DNA from: Methanobrevibacter sp. | Lineage (GTDB): Archaea; Methanobacteriota; Methanobacteria; Methanobacteriales; Methanobacteriaceae | Reading direction: 5' to 3' | DNA: 6,579 nt | Assembly: GCA_016291275.1 (NCBI GenBank) | Contig: JAEEWY010000083.1 | Span: 1-6,579 of the forward strand | Shown: piece by piece, positions 1 through 5,291 of the stretch | Position numbering within the stretch: the first letter of the stretch is position 1 | How the letters are laid out: each line of letters starts with the position of its first letter | The notes under the pieces: model-generated | What the model saw: the letters and a program-made list of their open reading frames with translations, nothing else | Told to the model about the DNA's origin: nothing | Database searches by the model: none | Made by a program: the position numbers and the translations under genes

Positions 1-1155
1 AATTCTTAAAAGGTATTCGCCCATTCCAGTTGCAAATATGAATGACAGGAACAAACCAACTAAAACAAGCTGCCTGACAGCCCTATCCCTTGTCCATCCG
101 AATTTTTCACTTATTGCATTGGATAATGGTTCGATTAAGGCCAAAACAGTGCTTAAGCTTCCAACAAATATAAGCAAGAAAAATGCTGGAGCCACCATAT
201 AAACCCACGGGTCCATTATATTGAATACATTAGGGAAAACAACAAATATCAATGAGAATCCATCACTTACTAAGCTGGTAATTGGGATATTCCTTCCTAA
301 AGCCATATAACCCATGATTGCGAATAGGAGAACTGAAACCAACACTTCAAAGACAAGGCTTACCAAAACAATAATCCATGCATTGTCAATCAGTTTTGCA
401 TTGTCTCCCAAATAAGAGGAATATGTGCTTGCAATTGCATAGCCTAAACCATATGAGAATATCAATTGACCAAATGCCGCTATCCATACATTCAAATCCA
501 ATAGCACAGACCAATTTGGATTGAACAATGCCATTATTCCAGTACGGGAGCCCGGCAATTGAAGAGCAAAGAGCAACATGCCAATCAACAATACAAAGGA
601 TAATATCAAGGATATTTTGCTGATTGTCAAGATTCCCTTGTTGATTTCCTTACGGGAGAATAAATAAATCAAACCCCATATTACTATCAAGCCTACTCCA
701 ATAGGAACTACAAGATAAGTTAGCCCATATGGGTTGGAGGTGCTGTGAAGCAATGTTGTTGTAAAGAAAACGCTAGGATTACTACCCCATCCTTTAAATA
801 AACTAAGTACAATATAGATAAGGTCCCAAGACATTATGCAGGTATAATAGATCAGCACGATAAAGATCAAGACCACTATAAACCATGCTATGATTTCAAA
901 CTCTGACTTGATATTGTAAAATACCTTAGGCAGACTTGACTTGAACTTGAAACCCACTCCGAATTCCAATACTAAAATAGGGATGGCCATGATTACAATA
1001 GCTAAAATATATGGTATGAGGAATGTTCCTCCACCATTTTCATACATAAGATAAGAAAATTTCCAAATTCCAGACAGTCCAATGATAGCTCCTATCATAG
1101 CTATTAGGAAGCCTGTTGAACTATCCCATCTATTTCCTATAATTTCATCACCCAT
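1..1155 (-). CDS. NSS/SNF-family sodium-dependent transporter, divergent paralogue (C-terminus cut by window edge)
   Basis: This is a polytopic inner-membrane carrier of the neurotransmitter:sodium symporter (LeuT-fold) family; 385 residues are visible and the frame is still open at base 1. Compared with its 495-residue neighbour, about 110 C-terminal residues lie outside the window. Family marks include AMIGAIIGL in TM1 (residues 19-27), NGGGTFLIPY (40-49), YYTC and WDLIY in TM3 (103-114), AAFGQLIFSYGLG in TM6 (226-238), and ISEKFGW near 347-353. The start is ATG at 1155-1153, chosen because GTGAT lies 5 bases before it. The protein aligns without large gaps to the NSS protein at 1387-2874, so the two are paralogues. 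What is odd is the binding site: the LeuT positions Asn27, Arg30, Pro32 and Asn286 are here Gly29, Lys32, Ser34 and Ser266, whereas the Na2 pair (Ser335, Thr336) and Glu270 (LeuT Glu290) are kept. Bacterial relatives carry amino acids such as Leu, Trp or Tyr; the substrate here cannot be read from sequence. The family call is firm, but canonical coupling is doubtful. Confidence 0.93.
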   Translation of the reverse strand, partial: MGDEIIGNRWDSSTGFLIAMIGAIIGLSGIWKFSYLMYENGGGTFLIPYILAIVIMAIPILVLEFGVGFKFKSSLPKVFYNIKSEFEIIAWFIVVLIFIVLIYYTCIMSWDLIYIVLSLFKGWGSNPSVFFTTTLLHSTSNPYGLTYLVVPIGVGLIVIWGLIYLFSRKEINKGILTISKISLILSFVLLIGMLLFALQLPGSRTGIMALFNPNWSVLLDLNVWIAAFGQLIFSYGLGYAIASTYSSYLGDNAKLIDNAWIIVLVSLVFEVLVSVLLFAIMGYMALGRNIPITSLVSDGFSLIFVVFPNVFNIMDPWVYMVAPAFFLLIFVGSLSTVLALIEPLSNAISEKFGWTRDRAVRQLVLVGLFLSFIFATGMGEYLLRI

Positions 1156-1160
1156 CTTAC

Positions 1161-1165
1161 ATCAC
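1161..1165 (-). promoter_or_regulatory. Shine-Dalgarno site of the divergent NSS gene
   Basis: GTGAT on the minus strand can pair with the 3' end of 16S rRNA (ATCACCTCC type) and stands 5 bases before the ATG at 1155. It supports that start and a leadered transcript. Confidence 0.7.
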
Positions 1166-1230
1166 ATCAATAAGAATAATCATTTTTTATTTTAAATTAC
1201 ATCTCATAAATAATTTGATTTTAGAATTTT

Positions 1231-1252
1231 ATTATTATATAATATATTAAAG
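1231..1252 (-). promoter_or_regulatory. TATA-like promoter element before the divergent NSS gene
   Basis: On the minus strand the stretch reads CTTTAATATATTATATAAT, the most TATA-like sequence in the 231-base gap, preceded by an A-rich stretch that could serve as a BRE. An archaeal start about 25 bases downstream would fall near 1210 and give a leader of roughly 50-60 bases. The gap is so AT-rich that the exact box cannot be fixed by eye. Confidence 0.4.
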
Positions 1253-1350
1253 TTTTAATTATTTAAAAAATTTGCTTATTTTAAAAAAAATTATGGAAAA
1301 ATAGAGAAAATAGAAAAAATACTTAAAAGGATAAAAATAGTAGAAATAGT

Positions 1351-1397
1351 AAGAAAAAATAAAAAATAAAAAGATGATTATTAATTTTAATCATCTT
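1351..1397 (-). terminator. Hairpin plus oligo-T terminator overlapping the NSS stop codon
   Basis: Bases 1388-1397 and 1371-1380 form a perfect 10-bp inverted repeat (AAGATGATTA on the minus strand against TAATCATCTT) with a 7-base loop. The 3' arm runs directly into a minus-strand T tract, TTTATTTTTTATTTTTTCTT (1370-1351). The last two Asp codons and the first two bases of the TAA stop of the NSS gene (1387-2874) are in the 5' arm; the final base of the stop is in the loop. The layout matches a bacterial-style intrinsic terminator. Archaeal RNA polymerase mainly needs the T tract, so the hairpin may act in 3'-end stability instead. It argues against read-through into the next NSS gene. Confidence 0.72.
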
Positions 1398-2874
1398 GAA
1401 TTGGCTTGTAATAATCCTCATTCTTTGCAGGCAATAGAGTGAATATTATTGGAACAACTACAAGAACGATTGCTAAAGCAAGCATAACCATATGGCTTGT
1501 AGTATCTCCAGTTAAAATAGTGCTATAAACTCCTTGAGCCCATAATACAAAGATACAAACAGGTAAGATATACTTGATAATAATCTTCCAGAATGGATCC
1601 ATCTGAATGGTTGAATGGCTGTTTAACACTTCAACAAGTTCGTCAAAGTTATATATCCATCCAAAGATTATACATTCAAGGAATACTCCAAATAGCAATG
1701 CAAAGTTGTTTAGGAATGCATCAAAGATTCCTAAGAGGTAACTTCCTGCAGCAGTTGAGAATAAGCAGGATATGCAGAATCCGACAATACATACAAGAGT
1801 TGCGGATTTTCTTCTTGAAAAGCCAAATTTTTCAGAAATTGCAAATGAAGCCACTTCAAGCAGAGCCATTAGGGAAGTTAGACCTGCAAATAGGATACAT
1901 AAGAAGAATAATGGCCCAATAACAGATGACCAAGGCCCCATTACATTAAATACCTGTGGGAAAACAACAAATGCCAAACCGGTTCCTTCAGTAACCAATT
2001 CATTGAATGGTATTCCACTTGTTAAAGCCATAAATCCCAAGATTGAGAAGATTCCAACAGCATTGAACACTTCAAACCCTGAGTTGGAAAATGCTACAAT
2101 CAAAGCATTGTCAGTTAATTTGGAATCCTCAGGAAGATAGCTTGCATAGGTAAGAGCAATGGACATACCTAAACTAAGTGAAAATACAATCTGACCAAAT
2201 GCAGCTAGCCATACATTTAAATTTGTTAATGCAGACCAGTTAGGAGTGAATATCTGAGTATAACCTATTGAAGCACCAGGTAAAGTCAAGGAAAATGCAA
2301 CAATTACAATTACAATTAAAACTAAGATAGGCAATAATATTTTGCTTACTTTACCAATACCCTCATTCAAGTCTTTTTGGACGATGAACCATGAACTTAA
2401 CCAAACAAGAAGAACAGATATGAAAACCCATGGAACAATGGTAGTAATACCTGAAAGGGAATCAGATGCATGCAAAACACTAACTGTAAAGAACAAATCA
2501 GGATTTGCACCCCATGCCTTGGTAAGACTCAAAACGACATATATCAAATCCCAAGCAACTACACAAACATAATATGTTGTGATTAAGAATACAACCAAAA
2601 TGATAAACCAGGCAATAGGTTCCAATCTAGACTTAATTGTAAAAAATATCTTAGATAAGGATGTTTTGAATTTAAATCCTACTGCATATTCCACCAAAAC
2701 AAATGAGATTCCTAAAATAAATAGAGAAACTATATAAGGAATCATGAATGATCCTCCACCATTGGAATAAAGAACATTTGGGAAACGCCAAATATTACCT
2801 AAACCTACAGCGGAACCTATCATTGCTAAAACAAAAGCAATGTTACTATCCCACACAGACTTTTCAGATGCCAT
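1387..2874 (-). CDS. NSS/SNF-family sodium-dependent amino-acid-type transporter, complete
   Basis: This is a 495-residue LeuT-fold membrane symporter with about 12 hydrophobic segments, full length for the family. TM1 reads AMIGSAVGLGNIWRFP (17-32), and its numbering happens to coincide with LeuT: Gly20, Ala22, Val23, Leu25, Gly26, Asn27 and Arg30 are all present. Other family marks are NGGGSFMIPY (38-47), YYVC in TM3 (101-104), AAFGQIVFSLSLG in TM6 (224-236), Asn264 in TM7 and AGLTS in TM8 (330-334). Thus Na1 (Ala22, Asn27, Ser232 for Thr254, Asn264) and Na2 (Ala330, Thr333, Ser334) look intact. Glu268 at the LeuT Glu290 position predicts chloride independence. Start: a GTG at 2883 is in frame, but it lies inside the GTGAT ribosome site, so the ATG at 2874 (MASEKSVWDSN) is preferred. 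The family role is Na+-coupled uptake of amino acids or related compounds; the substrate is unknown. The gene is flanked by its own promoter-like repeats and its own terminator. Confidence 0.95.
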   Translation of the reverse strand: MASEKSVWDSNIAFVLAMIGSAVGLGNIWRFPNVLYSNGGGSFMIPYIVSLFILGISFVLVEYAVGFKFKTSLSKIFFTIKSRLEPIAWFIILVVFLITTYYVCVVAWDLIYVVLSLTKAWGANPDLFFTVSVLHASDSLSGITTIVPWVFISVLLVWLSSWFIVQKDLNEGIGKVSKILLPILVLIVIVIVAFSLTLPGASIGYTQIFTPNWSALTNLNVWLAAFGQIVFSLSLGMSIALTYASYLPEDSKLTDNALIVAFSNSGFEVFNAVGIFSILGFMALTSGIPFNELVTEGTGLAFVVFPQVFNVMGPWSSVIGPLFFLCILFAGLTSLMALLEVASFAISEKFGFSRRKSATLVCIVGFCISCLFSTAAGSYLLGIFDAFLNNFALLFGVFLECIIFGWIYNFDELVEVLNSHSTIQMDPFWKIIIKYILPVCIFVLWAQGVYSTILTGDTTSHMVMLALAIVLVVVPIIFTLLPAKNEDYYKPIQDD

Positions 2875-2878
2875 AAAA

Positions 2879-2883
2879 ATCAC
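2879..2883 (-). promoter_or_regulatory. Shine-Dalgarno site that decides the NSS start
   Basis: GTGAT on the minus strand ends 4 bases before the ATG at 2874. The GTG of this site is itself an in-frame potential start (adding Met-Ile-Phe), but reading it as the ribosome site matches the layout of the neighbouring NSS gene and moves the start three codons in. Confidence 0.7.
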
Positions 2884-2895
2884 TACAATAAAAAA

Positions 2896-2924
2896 TATAA
2901 ATCAAATAAATATAATCAAATAAA
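2896..2924 (-). promoter_or_regulatory. Tandem TATA-containing repeat, likely promoter of the complete NSS gene
   Basis: Two head-to-tail copies, TTTATTTGATTATA (2924-2911) and TTTATTTGATTTATA (2910-2896), differ by one inserted T. Their junction gives TTATATTTAT around 2907-2916, a fair TATA box. A start about 25 bases on would fall near 2885-2890, just before the ribosome site, giving a very short leader. The repeats are seen directly; the promoter role is inferred. Confidence 0.4.
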
Positions 2925-3047
2925 CATAAGTTATGAATAATTAATTCTTAAAAAGATAAATGAATAATTAAATTAATTAATAAAACCTTAAAAAACATTT
3001 TATTAATTAATTCAACTAATAAAAAATTTTAAAAAAGTTTATATTAA

Positions 3048-3099
3048 AATTAAAATATTGAATTAAAATATTAAATTAAAAATTAAATTAAAAATTAAA
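3048..3099. repeat. Low-complexity A/T repeats in the gap between nhaC and the NSS gene
   Basis: The gap at 2875-3220 holds no gene that I can support. Within it, AATTAAAATATT occurs at 3048-3059 and 3061-3072, followed by two perfect copies of AAATTAAAAATT (3073-3084, 3085-3096) and part of a third. These are short slippage-type repeats in a spacer that is almost free of G and C. The rest of the gap holds the nhaC terminator at the high end and the NSS promoter at the low end. Confidence 0.6.
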
Positions 3100-3137
3100 T
3101 TTAGAATATTGAATAAAAATTAATTTATAATTTAATT

Positions 3138-3188
3138 AAAAAATAAAAAGAAGAGAAAGGAAACTTAAATAGATAAAACTATTTAAGT
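3138..3188 (-). terminator. Hairpin plus T-rich terminator of nhaC
   Basis: A perfect 10-bp inverted repeat (ACTTAAATAG at 3188-3179 and CTATTTAAGT at 3172-3163 on the minus strand) has a 6-base loop. A pyrimidine run ending in CTTTTTATTTTTTAA (about 3150-3137) follows. The stem is mostly A-T and therefore weak, and 12 bases separate it from the T run, so the T run is probably the main signal. It lies 33 bases beyond the nhaC stop. Confidence 0.55.
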
Positions 3189-3197
3189 AGTTTCTTA

Positions 3198-3227
3198 AAC
3201 TTCTTAAGCTTTTCAACTTCTTAAGCT
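3198..3227 (-). repeat. 17-bp-period direct repeat across the nhaC stop codon
   Basis: AGCTTAAGAAGTT occurs perfectly at 3227-3215 and again at 3210-3198 (minus strand), 17 bases apart. The first copy contains the TAA stop of nhaC. Because 17 is not a multiple of three, the second copy is read in another frame. It looks like a small local duplication at the gene's 3' end. Confidence 0.65.
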
Positions 3228-4945
3228 GCTTCATCGAATGGTACTTTTTCACCAAGTACTCTTAATCCGATGTACATCACTACAATAGCTACAGGGATTG
3301 AAATGTACCATTGGATACCGAATCCTGCAGGGATGTAACCGAATATGATAGCAATAGCTGCAACGAATATTGCATAGTATATCTGAGTACTTACGTGGTC
3401 AATGTGGTTACAGCTTGTACCCATAGAGGATAAAATTGTGGTATCTGAAATTGGTGAACAGTGGTCACCAAAGATAGCACCAGTCAATACACCACTAGTA
3501 CATACGATTACAAAGCCCATTTCAGGGTTAACTGCCCAAGCAAGAGGAATGGTTAATGGCATTAAAATACTCATTGTACCATAGGAAGTACCTGTTGCAA
3601 AGGAAATCAAAGCACCTAAAACGAAGATTAATGTTGGTAAGATAAATATAGGTATTGCACCTGCCAATACACCTACTAAATAATCAGCAGTACCTAATTC
3701 GCCAATAACTCCACCTAAGGACCAAGCAAGGAGTAAGATTACACCAGTGATAACGATAGTTTTCATACCGCCTACCCATTCACTGATAGCTTCTTCGATG
3801 GTCATGATCTTTTGGAGCACAGCCATGAGGATAGCTACAATGGAAGCAAGCAATGCTGCTTGGAACAAAGCAACAGATGCATCAGAAGCTGCTAATGCTT
3901 CAAATATACCGCTGAATGATAATGGAGAGGTTTTCATTAAGGTAATTAAAGCTTGATCTTCTCCACCTAAGATAGTGGTATATCCGCTCCAGTAGAATGC
4001 AATAAGTGCACCGACAATCAATACACCAATAGGAATAATTGCATTCCAAACGGATAATTTAATACCTTCAACCGGTTTAACATCATCAAAACTGGTTGCT
4101 TCAAGAGATTCGACGGGTTCATCTTCTTTTCTAGCACGAGCTTTTTTCTCTGCTTCTTTCATTGGTCCGAATTCATAGTAAGTGAGTGCAGAGATAACAA
4201 TGAATATTAAGATTAAAATGTTATAGAATCTAAATGGAATAGTTTGTAAAAATATACCGAATCCACTTACATTCATTCCAATGGATTGGAAACCTTGAGT
4301 AATTAAACTGAGTTCTAAACCAATCCAGGTAGAAATAATAGCAATACCTGCAACAGGAGCTGCAGTTGCATCTACTACAAATGCTAATTTTTCTCTGGAT
4401 ACGTGAAGTTTGTCCATAACAGGTCTCATGATAGGACCTACAATTAAAGAGTTAGCGTAATCGTCAAAGAATACACATAAACCTAAAAGTTCAGTGAATA
4501 ATTGAGCTTTTCTAGGAGTGTCAGCACGTTTAGCAAATTCATCTGCTAAAGCTTTTGCACCACCCATCTTGGTTACTAATTGGATGATACCACCAATAAG
4601 TAAACATTGAAGGATAATACCTGCATTCCATGGATCAGCCATACAAGAAATAATTTGACTACCCATTGCTAAAAATGCATTGATAGCAGAGCTGATAATG
4701 TTTAAATCGTTAACGGAAACCATGAATTCTCCAACGAAAACCCCAATAAACAAAGATAAAATAGTCTCTTTGGTTATGAATGCTAAAGCAATAGCCACAA
4801 GAGGCGGTAAGAGAGTTAAAATACCGAAACGAACTGCATTATCGTCTCCAGCTGGTGCATTGGTAATTAGCAAGGATAAAACGAAAAGAGCTATTACAGA
4901 AATAGCTACAATCAATCCAATTTTTAAATTTCTATTCATTTCCAT
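3221..4945 (-). CDS. nhaC: NhaC-family Na+/H+ antiporter
   Basis: This 574-residue polytopic membrane protein belongs to the NhaC family (ion transporter superfamily), whose best-known role is exchanging Na+ for H+ across the cytoplasmic membrane. Numbering from ATG 4945, diagnostic segments are CVFFDDYANSLIVGPIMRP (157-175), DATAAPVAG (192-200), FATGTSYGTMSILMPL (449-464) and GDHCSPISDTTILSS (493-507), with conserved acidic residues at Asp161, Asp162, Asp192, Asp494 and Asp501. A charged cytoplasmic-type loop (about 263-295, rich in Lys/Arg/Glu) splits the two halves. The start is uncertain: GTG 4951 lies inside the ribosome site, ATG 4945 (MEMNRN) fits GGTG with 5 bases between, and ATG 4939 (MNRN) fits GTGAT with 7. 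Family members such as MleN exchange organic acids, so an amino- or organic-acid exchange role is not excluded. It is flanked by ftsY upstream and Na+-coupled NSS carriers downstream. After the stop, 13 more codons stay open in frame. Confidence 0.93.
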   Translation of the reverse strand: MEMNRNLKIGLIVAISVIALFVLSLLITNAPAGDDNAVRFGILTLLPPLVAIALAFITKETILSLFIGVFVGEFMVSVNDLNIISSAINAFLAMGSQIISCMADPWNAGIILQCLLIGGIIQLVTKMGGAKALADEFAKRADTPRKAQLFTELLGLCVFFDDYANSLIVGPIMRPVMDKLHVSREKLAFVVDATAAPVAGIAIISTWIGLELSLITQGFQSIGMNVSGFGIFLQTIPFRFYNILILIFIVISALTYYEFGPMKEAEKKARARKEDEPVESLEATSFDDVKPVEGIKLSVWNAIIPIGVLIVGALIAFYWSGYTTILGGEDQALITLMKTSPLSFSGIFEALAASDASVALFQAALLASIVAILMAVLQKIMTIEEAISEWVGGMKTIVITGVILLLAWSLGGVIGELGTADYLVGVLAGAIPIFILPTLIFVLGALISFATGTSYGTMSILMPLTIPLAWAVNPEMGFVIVCTSGVLTGAIFGDHCSPISDTTILSSMGTSCNHIDHVSTQIYYAIFVAAIAIIFGYIPAGFGIQWYISIPVAIVVMYIGLRVLGEKVPFDEAA

Positions 4946-4946
4946 A

Positions 4947-4954
4947 ATCACACC
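4947..4954 (-). promoter_or_regulatory. Overlapping Shine-Dalgarno matches before nhaC
   Basis: GGTGTGAT on the minus strand contains two partial anti-16S matches, GGTG (4954-4951) and GTGAT (4951-4947). The first best serves ATG 4945 and the second ATG 4939, so the two-codon start ambiguity cannot be settled here. Confidence 0.6.
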
Positions 4955-5012
4955 ATTTTTATAAAAAATTAAAAAAATACGAATTAAACGATAAACAAGT
5001 TTTATTTTAAAA

Positions 5013-5041
5013 ATCCAAAATAGGATATTTTAGATTATAAA
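5013..5041 (-). promoter_or_regulatory. Candidate nhaC promoter with a small dyad near the start site
   Basis: TTTATAATC (5041-5033, minus strand) is a TATA-like box. A start about 25 bases downstream would fall near 5010 and give a leader of about 65 bases. The dyad ATCC-N6-GGAT (5026-5013) sits where such a start would be and could be a weak operator. Other TATA-like sequences occur higher up (5084-5160), so this assignment is tentative. Confidence 0.3.
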
Positions 5042-5122
5042 TAAAAATTAAAAACCGTTCAATATAATAAGTAAAAATAAAGCATTTAATATATTATGTA
5101 AATATTAAACAAAATTTTACTT

Positions 5123-5207
5123 AATTAATATATAATATATTTATAAAATTAATATATAAATTTAACTTTAAAATTAAGTAAATTTGGCTTTAAAATTGAT
5201 TAAATTT
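5123..5207. repeat. Two pairs of A/T-rich direct repeats in the ftsY-nhaC gap
   Basis: AATTAATATATAA occurs at 5123-5135 and 5147-5159 (24-base period). CTTTAAAATTAAGTAAATTT (5166-5185) recurs at 5188-5207 with two mismatches (22-base period). The gap at 4946-5291 holds no gene that I can support; besides these repeats it carries the ftsY T tract and the nhaC promoter. Periods near two helical turns could suit a DNA-bending or regulator site, but the base composition makes chance repeats common. Confidence 0.55.
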
Positions 5208-5235
5208 AGTAAAATAAGAGTAAAATAAGATTGGA

Positions 5236-5266
5236 ATAAAAAAATAAAAATAAAAATGAAAAAATA
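5236..5266 (-). terminator. Oligo-T terminator of ftsY
   Basis: About 26 bases after the ftsY stop the minus strand carries successive T runs (TTTTTTCATTTTTATTTTTA followed by seven more T), the usual euryarchaeal termination signal. No stem of note precedes it, unlike the other two terminators in this window. Confidence 0.6.
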
Positions 5267-5291
5267 GGAAATGATGGATAAAATTATGGAT

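Noticed and set aside
1..1155. The divergent NSS gene as a pseudogene
   Set aside because: 385 codons are open without a frameshift, the membrane pattern and most family motifs are kept, and the changes are concentrated at specific site residues, which fits functional divergence better than decay.
1593..2572. Three plus-strand open frames (76-122 codons) opposite the complete NSS gene
   Set aside because: They are antisense shadows of a well-supported membrane-protein gene, have no recognisable domains and no clear ribosome sites, and read as low-complexity mirror sequence.
3041..3140. A/T tandem repeats considered as a CRISPR leader or a replication-origin unwinding element
   Set aside because: There are no regular repeat-spacer units, no origin-recognition-box-like G-rich repeats and no cdc6 gene nearby; ordinary spacer low complexity explains it.
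3402..4964. Plus-strand open frames opposite nhaC (60-94 codons)
   Set aside because: Antisense shadows of nhaC. The one at 4680-4964 runs past the nhaC start but shows no promoter or ribosome site and no family resemblance.
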